From positions 1-41,318 of IMG/VR virus record IMGVR_UViG_3300024429_000020: a DNA stretch of 41,318 nucleotides; one strand, written 5' to 3'. Below, one piece after another: positions 6,599 to 15,045 of the stretch. Numbering within the stretch: the stretch's first letter is position 1; every line of letters starts with the position of its first letter. The DNA comes from a virus. Below the pieces are notes generated by a model. The model saw only the letters and a list, made by a program, of their open reading frames with translations. It did no database searches and was not told the origin of the DNA. A program made the position numbers and the translations under genes.

Positions 6599-6817
6599 TT
6601 ATCCAAATTCCGCATCATTTACAGCAGTTAATATTTCATCACTTGCTTTTTTACAATTTTGACAGATCAACTTATGATGGTAGTTCCCCTTTGTTTTGTG
6701 TCCACTATAAAACCGTACCTGGATTAGATAGCTCATGGGAATAATCCGCAGACAGTGGAAACATTCCCCGTAGTCAAGATTTACCTTTTCCTGTGAGATG
6801 CCTTCCTGCTCTTCCAC
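6599..6817 (-). CDS. zinc-ribbon protein, GTG start
   Basis: A 72-residue protein with two C-x2-C knuckles, CFHC (about residue 19) and CQNC (about residue 52), plus HH in between: a small zinc ribbon. AGGAG lies 9 nt before the GTG at 6817. It is the first gene of the leftward group 6817-6416. A role in binding nucleic acid is inferred from the fold. Confidence 0.65.
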   Translation of the reverse strand: MEEQEGISQEKVNLDYGECFHCLRIIPMSYLIQVRFYSGHKTKGNYHHKLICQNCKKASDEILTAVNDAEFG

Positions 6818-6869
6818 CGATACTTTCTCCTGTTTTTTTGTCTGTTTCTGTTTGCCATTGTTAGTTTAT

Positions 6870-6898
6870 TTGACAAAACTTCCATTTTGTGCTAGTAT
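6870..6898 (+). promoter_or_regulatory. rightward extended -10 promoter
   Basis: TTGACA at 6870-6875, a 17-bp spacer and TAGTAT at 6893-6898 with TGC directly before it (extended -10). The -10 surroundings TGTGCTA-NN-ATCCT are repeated at the only other rightward promoter (36546-36574). It drives the two small genes at 6928 and 7017. Confidence 0.8.
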
Positions 6899-6927
6899 CC
6901 TACGAGCAAGACTAGGAGGTAAAAGAG

Positions 6928-7020
6928 GTGAAGTATGGCTTTATCTTGTTGTATTTCTCAGTACTTTTCTTTTTAGTAGTACTGCTTATATGCTTGCCTA
7001 GTCAAGCTACGGTTATATGA
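6928..7020 (+). CDS. 30-residue membrane peptide
   Basis: GTG start at 6928, 8 nt after AGGAGG. The peptide begins MKYGF and residues 4-24 are nearly all hydrophobic (ILLYFSVLFFLVVLLICL), then a short polar end SQATVI. Its TGA overlaps the ATG of the next gene (ATGA). Tiny single-span peptides like this may be toxins, antiholins or inner-membrane modulators; nothing in the sequence decides. It is oriented against all its neighbours and has its own promoter. Confidence 0.65.
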   Translation: MKYGFILLYFSVLFFLVVLLICLPSQATVI

Positions 7021-7181
7021 AGATTACGAGGTACTTTCAAACACTCGATTGGGATAAATTGGTTCCCAAGATCATCGCTCTGAGTCTAGTAGTAATTGCA
7101 ATCGTCCTAATCATTATGGCTGTTAGAATGCCCACAAGACGAATAGAGCGGGTACCAAAAGCACGTTGGTACGAATATTAG
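7017..7181 (+). CDS. 54-residue single-span membrane protein ending WYEY
   Basis: Coupled to the preceding peptide by ATGA. Residues 18-36 (KIIALSLVVIAIVLIIMAV) form one membrane span, flanked by KITRYFQ at the N-terminus and a basic tail RMPTRRIERVPKARWYEY. The TAG stop overlaps the TAA stop of the opposite 1048-residue virion protein in the 4 bp TTAG. Both proteins end in WYEY, because the gene ends form an inverted repeat (7158-7198). Function unknown; position and promoter suggest an accessory (moron-like) gene pair. Confidence 0.7.
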   Translation: MKITRYFQTLDWDKLVPKIIALSLVVIAIVLIIMAVRMPTRRIERVPKARWYEY

Positions 7182-7198
7182 TATTCATACCATGCTTT
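7158..7198. repeat. inverted repeat at convergent gene ends
   Basis: Arms TGGTACGAATA (7167-7177) and TATTCATACCA (7182-7192) pair with one mismatch around TTAG. After a one-codon insertion (CGT, 7164-7166) on the left, AAAGCA and TGCTTT extend the pairing by 6 bp. Each arm encodes the last residues, A-(R)-W-Y-E-Y, and stop codon of the gene entering it. It may also act as a bidirectional RNA hairpin; there is no long U tract. Confidence 0.8.
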
Positions 7199-10100
7199 CT
7201 TAGGTTTCTTTTTTCTAGATTTCCAGGTCTGAACGCCTACTCCAAAAAATGCCGGGATACCAGCTCCGACTGCTTTCCCTAAACCACCATCCCTATAGGC
7301 ATCAGTTATGTCCTGTATATACATTGGCACAAGTTTCTGTTCTGCAATGTTCTCAATCGTCATATCTTCTCCACTGAAAGTTTTTGCTCCAGTCATTAAC
7401 TCCCTGGCCAACTGTGGAATGGGGGCAAACTTTCCTTCACTAAATCTCAGGATAGTTTCATAACGAGTAGTAAACGGATACTCGTCTTTATTCAAGGAAA
7501 TTATCTCACCTGTTGCGGTATTTTTTCTTTCCCCCATAATTACTTGAGCAAATACCCTTGCCCATTGTTGAAATCCTCCCCAAATATCAAACCGGGTATC
7601 TCCAATTCTTATTTTTCCAAAATCAGAACTTCTCGGATCTGTCTCAACGGAAACCTTATCACCAGCACTCAACTTAATCAAAGCCAACGTGGTTAATCCT
7701 GCTACGACAAATTTAGCAAAATCACCAAGTGCTTTTTTTCGTATTTCTTTTGGTTGTTTAGCATACCAAACTGGATTCAAGGCATTGAAACGAGCACTAA
7801 TTAAACGAGGGGAAAAGAAAACTGTGTTCAATTCTGGGCCTATTTTGTCTAGTGCTCCCAAGCCACCTCTCCCAGTAAAAGTATTAACTACACTAGCGGC
7901 AGCCTTGAAGTGTTTTATATCTTTAACGGGACTCATACCTTTCGATAAGAGTTCATCAGCCCAGACCTTAAAAATGTCAATTCTTAATTTATTCAAGAAT
8001 CCAACATAAGACCTTTCAGCGAATGTTACTGGAATCTCAAGGATCGGAACTTTTTGAAGAAATCTTGAAATAAATGGCTCTTCCCTTCCACCCATTCCCA
8101 CTCTTGCGGGGTCAGTGATAGCCAACCCACTCTTTCTCATTAGGGAATAAAGTTTGTCTTTAGGTAAATCTTTGAAATATTGTTGGAAGGATTCTGGACT
8201 AAAGGCAAACTGGAACGTCTTACCAATTGCTTTTGCTGAAAGTACAGGATGAGCAGGAATTTCAATAATACCTTGTCTTAGGAATGCTGACATATCAGCA
8301 GTTGCCAACAGTGCTCTCGGTACATTAGCAGCTTCTACCAAAAGGTCTTTGGCTTTAGTTCCCCAGAGTCTTTTGGAAAGAATATGTTTAACTAATTCAG
8401 ACCCATAGATTTCTTCTAATAAAACTAATTTTTTCGCTTGGGGAATCTCACCCATCAGTAAATTGGTCAAACCATCAGCGGCAGATATTTTCTCCCAGTT
8501 GTCTAAATAAGGATGCTTCCAAGTTCTAACATAGAGAGACTTAAGTTGTTCCTGGGTTAATTTTTCCTTGATTGGTTCAAACACAATCTTAGCTTCCGGC
8601 GGTACTAACTCACCCTTTAACTTAGATAGTATCATCCTGTAACCTTCTTCTCCACCAACCGTATCAATGGTGTCCTCAATAAATTTCTCTACTTCCCCTA
8701 TTCGTTTTGCCCTTTCTGCGGTATATGCTTTCTCAATTGCCTTCCTTGCAGGTTTTGCCTGCTTAATCAGCTCGGTCAGTCTTACTACTGGGTCAATGTC
8801 TGGTTCTGGAGCAAATTGAGGCATTTCGGATGGAGGTGGAGTTGGGGGAATGGGTGGAATGGGTTGAAAGCCTACCAATGTTCTACGACCAGAGACCACA
8901 TCGTAAAATTTGCCCTCTGGGTCTACCCAACCAGGCTCCATCTCTTTATATCGTTCTCCCAGTCGTGCCATCATATCCGTATGTATAACCTCGCCTTCCA
9001 TGGCTTTAACTATCTCGCCAGTTTTAGTATCTCTCATAACAAGAGTAAACTCTTCTGGCATTTCTCCGGGTGGAACTTTTGCTTCTGGGAATAAAATTGT
9101 TTTAACCTCTGTTCGTAAAAGTTTGTAGTGTTCTTTTTCTGCTATCCTAATGTATTCCGATGAAACTGCCTTTCCAGGAAGCTTTTGTTCAGCTAATGAA
9201 TGTGCTTTACTCATTAACTCTGATACTCTAAACTTATCCTTAGCTGCCCGAATTATTTCTTCCAGTTTAACACCATCATCTTTAGCATAATCATATAATT
9301 CTTGTCCTGTCTTGTCTTTCATGCTAAATAGTTCTTTTTGAACGTAGGCTCCTTGACCACTTGTTGTTGCTGGTTGGATAAAATCTTTCTCTGTTAGACG
9401 GGATAATGGACCAGCCTTTGGTACTACTTCCTCCCCAGGTGGAGCTTCTGCTAGTGGCTTTGCTATCTCTTCTTCGACAATCTTTTCTTCGGCAGTTATT
9501 CGTTCAAATGGTATAACCGCAGTACCCGTTTGCTTCACTTGGTCTATCATAATTGGAATGAATTTGTTTAATATAGGTACTACTGCTTTAGCAAATTCTT
9601 GACTTATCTCACCCGTTACTGGTGAACCAATGTAATGGTCAATGGTTTCGGTAAATGGTTTGAGTATTTCGGGTGTGAGTTTGACACCGGCTTGACTCAG
9701 GCCAACTTTTACTTGGGACAATAGACTAGTTTTGACCTGTCCGGTAAGACCAGAAACAGGTTTGAGTAGAGATTTCTCAACCTTACCCAACCAACTCATA
9801 GTTTCAGGGAAGTATGTAGCTTCCAGTTTGGTAGTAGTGGGTAATCTGAGGGTGATCTGTGCTTTCCTTATGGCATCTTCTAAAGTTTTTACACGGCTAG
9901 GATCTCGTGCTTGTATCTTTGCAAAATTGTCTCTGGCAAATGCTTCGGCAATTCTATCAGACTTACCATGAGCTAAATACCTACCGAGTCCCGTTATCGC
10001 AGTAGCGGTAGTGTAGCCTGCCATAGCTCCAAGAGCGATAAGACTCCCGGCTTGGGCTAAAGTAAGAGCTTGCCTTGGTATATCCTGTTCTAGCCAATCC

Positions 10101-10324
10101 GGTAAATCTTTCTGTTCGGGTGCAAATGTCCTCGCAAGCCATGTAGCAGCTTCACCGATACCAATTCCAGCTCTAGTTAGACCCTCTCCCCATAGAGCTG
10201 GAATTGCCTGTGGCCCTTCTGGATATAACCATTCATATCCAGCCTTAGCATCCTCCCACCAAGGCTTGTCTTCCCTTTCCGTTGGTGATGCTGTCTTGAA
10301 CCATTGCTCTAGTTCTATTGCCAT
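7178..10324 (-). CDS. large virion protein, probable DNA-ejection (internal) protein
   Basis: A 1048-residue protein. Residues about 84-112 are hydrophobic (AGSLIALGAMAGYTTATAI), a second hydrophobic stretch lies in the last quarter (FAKFVVAGLTTLALIKLSAG), and a Pro-rich linker (IPPIPPTPPPSEM) is near residue 500. The C-terminal region with VNTFTGRGGLG, FFSPRL and a following LNP is shared by very large polyvalent or internal proteins of many podovirus-like phages (LPD38-like, from memory). Position as the last gene after the tail hub fits a protein carried in the head and ejected with DNA. It ends KKAWYEY, matching the opposite gene. Confidence 0.65.
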   Translation of the reverse strand: MAIELEQWFKTASPTEREDKPWWEDAKAGYEWLYPEGPQAIPALWGEGLTRAGIGIGEAATWLARTFAPEQKDLPDWLEQDIPRQALTLAQAGSLIALGAMAGYTTATAITGLGRYLAHGKSDRIAEAFARDNFAKIQARDPSRVKTLEDAIRKAQITLRLPTTTKLEATYFPETMSWLGKVEKSLLKPVSGLTGQVKTSLLSQVKVGLSQAGVKLTPEILKPFTETIDHYIGSPVTGEISQEFAKAVVPILNKFIPIMIDQVKQTGTAVIPFERITAEEKIVEEEIAKPLAEAPPGEEVVPKAGPLSRLTEKDFIQPATTSGQGAYVQKELFSMKDKTGQELYDYAKDDGVKLEEIIRAAKDKFRVSELMSKAHSLAEQKLPGKAVSSEYIRIAEKEHYKLLRTEVKTILFPEAKVPPGEMPEEFTLVMRDTKTGEIVKAMEGEVIHTDMMARLGERYKEMEPGWVDPEGKFYDVVSGRRTLVGFQPIPPIPPTPPPSEMPQFAPEPDIDPVVRLTELIKQAKPARKAIEKAYTAERAKRIGEVEKFIEDTIDTVGGEEGYRMILSKLKGELVPPEAKIVFEPIKEKLTQEQLKSLYVRTWKHPYLDNWEKISAADGLTNLLMGEIPQAKKLVLLEEIYGSELVKHILSKRLWGTKAKDLLVEAANVPRALLATADMSAFLRQGIIEIPAHPVLSAKAIGKTFQFAFSPESFQQYFKDLPKDKLYSLMRKSGLAITDPARVGMGGREEPFISRFLQKVPILEIPVTFAERSYVGFLNKLRIDIFKVWADELLSKGMSPVKDIKHFKAAASVVNTFTGRGGLGALDKIGPELNTVFFSPRLISARFNALNPVWYAKQPKEIRKKALGDFAKFVVAGLTTLALIKLSAGDKVSVETDPRSSDFGKIRIGDTRFDIWGGFQQWARVFAQVIMGERKNTATGEIISLNKDEYPFTTRYETILRFSEGKFAPIPQLARELMTGAKTFSGEDMTIENIAEQKLVPMYIQDITDAYRDGGLGKAVGAGIPAFFGVGVQTWKSRKKKPKKAWYEY

Positions 10325-10325
10325 C

Positions 10326-12887
10326 TTATTGTCCTAATTCTGCGTATAGTGCATCTATCTCTCGGTCTGATAAGCCAGCCTGTCTCATAAATCTACGTGC
10401 CCCATCAAGACTTATTCCTTCGTTCTTCTCCAGTATTCCAGCTAGAGTTTCACGGGGATCTGGAAGTAGAATTTGCTCTCCAGGACCAGCAGTGGGTGTC
10501 TCTTCTTCTCGACCAAAAGGCCACCAGTCTTTTCCAAGTTCTACAAATGTCTCTAGCCCTCCTCTCATAAATCCCCCAAATCGTTGAAGGACTCCTTCGG
10601 ACTCTTCAATATCCTGCTCAGGCAAAATAAAGTTCTCACGAGCACAAGCAGTTTGTACAATTCCAGACCAAAGTATTGGAGTAAATCGTCTCCAAAGGAG
10701 CCAACCCTTTTCCTTGGTTGTAAGTTCTGGTTTCTTGAGAATGGTTGTTATATACTCAGCATCAGTCATATTTACTGGTAAAGTCTTTTTATATTCATTG
10801 GTTTTATGTTCGGATTCCTTCTCTTCGGGTATTCTACCACAAATCCCTGCCATTAAATCCACTACCCTACCCTTACTACCAGGCTCCCAAATATCTCCAG
10901 TCTTTCGATTAAAGATGCTACCATAACAATCTAATGCCATATCCTTTTCGTCATTGCTTATTCCAGTTATGGCAGATTGTAGGGCGCCAGGAATCTCAAT
11001 TGGAACTTCCTCATCTTTCTTTGCGGCTGCCTTGCGTGCTTCCCCTCGAATTGACTCACTTTGTTTTATCATTTTATCCACAATAACTTTCTCAGCTATA
11101 CCAGTAACACTAAGTCCCGTAGCTTCATGTGCAAATTTTCTTATTGTTTCCCTAAAGAGAGTTTGTGCTTCGGGTTTAGTGAATGGTACTTCTCCTGGCC
11201 CAAACCACCATTGGTCAGGCTTATCCCACTTCTCAATTGCTTTCTTTAGACCCAGTTGTGCTATATCTTTGGTAAGTTCAGTAAGTGCAATTGCCTCGAC
11301 CCGGGCTTTTAGCTCATCAGTTAATCCTTCCTTGGTTATCTTCTTTTCTGTTTCCCTCACCTGAGTTTTGAGAGCAGTACTATAAACTTCAAGGTTTTCC
11401 TTATCCTGTTTCTGTTTTGCCTCTACTGTAACCCCTAGCATATCCGCAACATTCTCAGCCGTCTCCTCGCTCTCACCTGCCATTTGTAGCATTTTTGCAC
11501 TAGCATCCACAAGGTCATCATCGTCAATTCCCATTTCCCTAAGCATCTTTACATATTCAAACTTCTTATCTATTCTTTCATCTTTGTACTCACGCTCTGC
11601 ATCTGCTGTTTCTCTGGCTTTCTCCTCGAGAGCCTCCTTATGTTCTCTCTCAGCTTTCCGTTTATCATCCCAATACGTCTGAACATCCTTAGCATGTTGT
11701 ATTGTCTTTGTCTCAGCTCGCTCAAGTTCTGCCTTTTTCTCTTTCTTTCTATCCCAGTCATCCGGTAACTGTCCTGTTAGAGAAACAACATCTTGGGGAG
11801 TCCAACCATCTGCTGCTAGTGCTGAAACAAGTTCTGATTTATTCCAATCTTTGGTTTCATACAAATCAAAGTAGTTCATAATACGTTTTTGCATTCCACG
11901 TTGCTTTACTTTAAGGTCTTCTGCTTTACTTTTTACATCCTCTCTTTCTCTTTTCTCTTTCTGTGCCTCCCTACCTATTACCCCTATTGCTGTAACCTTC
12001 TCTTCTCTTTTTGCTTCTATTGCAGCCCTCGATGGAAGATGAGCTGTAGCTGTTGCTGCCTCTGACGCACTCATACCTTCATTAATAAGCTGTGCTATTA
12101 CCTCTCCCTGCGTCCACTCCCCACTTGCACCCATTTCAAGATAGCGAGCCATTCGTCTCCTCGAGTGTATCTGTCTCTCTCTTTCCTCTCGCTCCTTTTC
12201 CGCAGTCAATTTCCTTGCTCTAGAGACCTCTTCCTCAGTTCTAATAGCAGCAAGTTTCTCCTCGGTAGGATATGGTATCCATTCACCACCCACCTTTCGC
12301 ATTCTTTCTTCCGTAGGTTTCAATGCTCCCAAGAGTTCTTCCTGTGTAGGCCCTCGTCTTGCAGGTTCTCTCTCAACCTCTCTTTCTTCTGGTAGCTCAC
12401 CCCAAATCATTTCTCTTGCTTGAGTTAGGGGTATTCCTACCACGGTAAGTGCAGTTACCTTTTGAGCTGGTGTTCGTCCACTCCGTAAAATACCTTGTAT
12501 TTCTTCTATTCTTTCTTGTTCTGCTTTTTTCGTCCTCTCTTCCGTTGCATGTTCCTCTCGTTCCCTTATCTCTTTCGCTTTAATATTTTTAAGTTGCTCT
12601 ATTTGCTGTTGTACCTGTAATTTCTCAAGAGGAGACATCTTCATATATTCTTTACTTCTCAGTATGTCAGCAAACTGACCTCCAGTAAGTCCCTGTATAC
12701 CCGTCCTTGCGGTTGGTTTTTCCCCATACCATTCCTCAAGTCGTCTTGGCAAATCTCTCTTGTAAAGTTCGGGATGTTCTTCATATAATTTCCCCTCTGG
12801 ACTGTACATACCAAGTCCACCTTCTTCCCAGAGATAACCACCAGGAGACCAACCACCTAAAATATCAGCAAATTCATTTCCATTCAT
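10326..12887 (-). CDS. 853-residue coiled-coil virion protein with helical repeats
   Basis: Very charged, Glu/Lys/Arg-rich and mostly helical. Two clear copies of a roughly 40-residue unit lie near residues 245-285 (RMARYLEMGASGEWTQGEV) and 335-375 (RIMNYFDLYETKDWNKSEL), each ending in a helix-turn-helix and LP; weaker copies occur near residues 140-170 and at the C-terminus (LDGARRFMRQAGLSDREI). Between them are long coiled coils. GGAGG lies 7 nt before ATG. Sited between the two other large virion proteins, it is best seen as an internal or ejection protein; an enzymatic domain is not visible. Confidence 0.6.
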   Translation of the reverse strand: MNGNEFADILGGWSPGGYLWEEGGLGMYSPEGKLYEEHPELYKRDLPRRLEEWYGEKPTARTGIQGLTGGQFADILRSKEYMKMSPLEKLQVQQQIEQLKNIKAKEIREREEHATEERTKKAEQERIEEIQGILRSGRTPAQKVTALTVVGIPLTQAREMIWGELPEEREVEREPARRGPTQEELLGALKPTEERMRKVGGEWIPYPTEEKLAAIRTEEEVSRARKLTAEKEREERERQIHSRRRMARYLEMGASGEWTQGEVIAQLINEGMSASEAATATAHLPSRAAIEAKREEKVTAIGVIGREAQKEKREREDVKSKAEDLKVKQRGMQKRIMNYFDLYETKDWNKSELVSALAADGWTPQDVVSLTGQLPDDWDRKKEKKAELERAETKTIQHAKDVQTYWDDKRKAEREHKEALEEKARETADAEREYKDERIDKKFEYVKMLREMGIDDDDLVDASAKMLQMAGESEETAENVADMLGVTVEAKQKQDKENLEVYSTALKTQVRETEKKITKEGLTDELKARVEAIALTELTKDIAQLGLKKAIEKWDKPDQWWFGPGEVPFTKPEAQTLFRETIRKFAHEATGLSVTGIAEKVIVDKMIKQSESIRGEARKAAAKKDEEVPIEIPGALQSAITGISNDEKDMALDCYGSIFNRKTGDIWEPGSKGRVVDLMAGICGRIPEEKESEHKTNEYKKTLPVNMTDAEYITTILKKPELTTKEKGWLLWRRFTPILWSGIVQTACARENFILPEQDIEESEGVLQRFGGFMRGGLETFVELGKDWWPFGREEETPTAGPGEQILLPDPRETLAGILEKNEGISLDGARRFMRQAGLSDREIDALYAELGQ

Positions 12888-12900
12888 TTATTGACCTCCC

Positions 12901-14025
12901 CTACCACTGGAAGGGATACAATCGTGCTGCTTCCTGAAGTTCCTGTCTTTGACCTGCCAGTGTCTTACTCCAACGCTCTATTCTAACTTGTTGTCTTTCC
13001 CACTCTTCCCTAGCCTTTCTTTCAGCAACTTCTCGTGCATATCGTTCGGCTTCAGCTCTATCCCTTGAAGCCTGATACCGGGATTGATAGGCTTTCGTAT
13101 ATTCCTCTCTTCCAATCTCGTAAGCCTGCATTTTTGCCTGCTGAAGCATCTGCGCCTTTTGAAGTTCCATCTGATATTTTTTCATACTAAGTTCGGCTTG
13201 TGTCTGCCACTTCTGCATTGAGGAAACATTCTTAGCCTGGGCTGCCCTTGCCTGGGATTCATAAGCTCTCAGTCTCTCGGCTATTGCTGTTTGATAAGCA
13301 GCCTGCTCCGATGCTCCCTTGGCCTGAGCTGCCCTTGCTTCAGACTCATAGCCTCTTATCCTCTCCTGAGTTCTTCCAGCCCAACCCCTCTCTCCTACAG
13401 CTACTTCCCTTGCAGCCTCAGCAGCCTGGTATTCCACATATTGCTGTCCTCTTCCCATAGCAGACTCGATTGCCTCTTGTCCATAAATAGTGATCTGCCT
13501 TGAAAGGTCAGCTAAGGATTTCTGTCTTTCCTCTTCCAACTTTCTTATTGATTCCCCATGTATTCCAGAGCCAGTCAGTCCCCTTGCAGACATCTCCTCA
13601 TCTATCCTGGTTAGACCTTCTTCATATTGTGTCCGCACTCTCTCCTCGCCTCTCTGGTAAATAGCTGATTCTGCTCCAGCGGTTCCCGCTCCCCTCATTC
13701 TCTCTGATATAGTCTGTTGAAGCTGAGTTGTTATCCCTCCAGTTTCCGGTCTCCTATATTCAGGATAAGCCTCTCTCGTAGGCTGATATGTAGGAAGTTG
13801 AGTTATGGGATATGCCCCGCCTACTGGCTGATAAGTTGAAATATCCATTAATTCGGGTGCTACTCCAATTCCCGGAGCCTGGGGAAAACGACCCATCTCG
13901 GGTGCTGCTTTATATGCTCCATAAGTAGGGTATTGACCATAATCTCCCGCTGTTCCCCTCCTTGTCATTGCTGGATAAACTACCTGTCCCCATTCTCTAC
14001 CAACATAGCGTCTCTCGGGATCCAT
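12901..14025 (-). CDS. coiled-coil virion protein, probable ejection/internal protein
   Basis: A 374-residue protein. The N-terminal third is Tyr/Pro/Gly-rich (YPTYGAYKAAPEMG, PITQLPTYQPTREAY). Then the segment EMSARGLTGSGIHGESI, a motif of podovirus internal and tail proteins with small N-terminal helix caps, precedes a long Ala/Gln/Glu coiled coil. The coiled coil contains a duplicated unit, RGYESEARAAQAKGAS and RAYESQARAAQAKNVS, near residues 225-275. GAGGAGG precedes the ATG. Role as internal virion protein is inferred from composition and place. Confidence 0.6.
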   Translation of the reverse strand: MDPERRYVGREWGQVVYPAMTRRGTAGDYGQYPTYGAYKAAPEMGRFPQAPGIGVAPELMDISTYQPVGGAYPITQLPTYQPTREAYPEYRRPETGGITTQLQQTISERMRGAGTAGAESAIYQRGEERVRTQYEEGLTRIDEEMSARGLTGSGIHGESIRKLEEERQKSLADLSRQITIYGQEAIESAMGRGQQYVEYQAAEAAREVAVGERGWAGRTQERIRGYESEARAAQAKGASEQAAYQTAIAERLRAYESQARAAQAKNVSSMQKWQTQAELSMKKYQMELQKAQMLQQAKMQAYEIGREEYTKAYQSRYQASRDRAEAERYAREVAERKAREEWERQQVRIERWSKTLAGQRQELQEAARLYPFQW

Positions 14026-14040
14026 AAAAATCGCCTCCTC

Positions 14041-15045
14041 TTAATTAATCACTAATTTGAGCGTAGTACAGGTAACAGTATGGTCTGCCTGACCTGGCAC
14101 TCCAGGGTCAGTCCAATAATCAAGATTAACTATTTTTTCAAGAGAAAACATAAATTTTGAATAACCACCCCTGGTAACATCGCTCGGATTAATACTTATT
14201 TCAATTTCGTCTGAGTCATCTTCTTCTTCTGTAAATTCTCTCTGTTTTATTAATTCTCCCCCCGTCCAATCTTCACTATCTACTGCATCTCCATAATCAA
14301 ACTTGTAAATATACAAAACTGGATTCTCTGTTACATCCTGCAACGTTACATACACATATTCCATCACGAATTTAACAGAGTTGACAGACATTGTGTTTCT
14401 AGTATCAAAGGCAGCATAACTCTGATATGCCCGTATGAGATAATCTTCTGTTATCGCTATTGCATCCACCCTCCAAGTTACAACGACATCTTTGTATGTT
14501 GAAGGCCCTGAATATGAGGGATCATCCTCGTAATCAGATTTAGCTATGGTGTAGTTAGTCCCCTCACCTCTGCGTATATAATAACCCCCTCCGGGTAATG
14601 GACTATACTCGGCGGTGACTGAACCATATAGATTATTCACGTAGTCATTGAGCATTGCTGCACTAGCTGGTGACAGGTCTGGTAATGTCAATCTCGGTAA
14701 ATCAGCCATATCGTGGAGAAGCCCCAGTAATTCATTGAACCAAGATAACCAATACCCCCAAGGCCCCCAGTCGAGATTAAAATTGAATCCCGTACCCTCA
14801 AACCAGTTGGGCCATTGATTAATAAAAGTCGGCCAGTAGTTTTCCCACTCTGGCAAATACCAATCGGGTGGAGAGTATGTCACCCAATCGGGACGTTGGG
14901 AATAATCGGGAAAATCGAAATCCAGAAGAAAGTAGGGCATGGATACGCCGTACTTACAAAATAAATCTTCCATCATCCAGTTTATTTGAGGAAAAACTTC
15001 TTTGCTGAATTCTGTAATTTGAATATGGCCTGCTTCGACTGGCAC
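14041..15045 (-). CDS. structural protein with Trp/Pro-rich segment
   Basis: A 334-residue protein, GTG start sharing one base with the upstream stop. Residues about 40-110 hold ten tryptophans with many Pro, Tyr and Phe (PDWYLPEWENYWP, NWFEGTGFNFNLDWG), followed by a beta-rich C-terminal half ending TTLKLVIN. It lies between the tail hub gene and the large internal proteins, so it is probably a tail or receptor-contact component. I do not recognise the family. Confidence 0.55.
   Translation of the reverse strand: MPVEAGHIQITEFSKEVFPQINWMMEDLFCKYGVSMPYFLLDFDFPDYSQRPDWVTYSPPDWYLPEWENYWPTFINQWPNWFEGTGFNFNLDWGPWGYWLSWFNELLGLLHDMADLPRLTLPDLSPASAAMLNDYVNNLYGSVTAEYSPLPGGGYYIRRGEGTNYTIAKSDYEDDPSYSGPSTYKDVVVTWRVDAIAITEDYLIRAYQSYAAFDTRNTMSVNSVKFVMEYVYVTLQDVTENPVLYIYKFDYGDAVDSEDWTGGELIKQREFTEEEDDSDEIEISINPSDVTRGGYSKFMFSLEKIVNLDYWTDPGVPGQADHTVTCTTLKLVIN

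Noticed and set aside
6798-7001. Rightward 67-codon frame with hydrophobic end
   Set aside because: Its start lies upstream of the promoter and no start codon with a ribosome site follows within the frame; the GTG at 6928 in another frame has a perfect AGGAGG.
10954-11364. Long plus-strand frame of 136 codons
   Set aside because: Antisense to the 853-residue virion protein, Ser/Phe-rich mirror of its Glu/Lys codons, no ribosome site.
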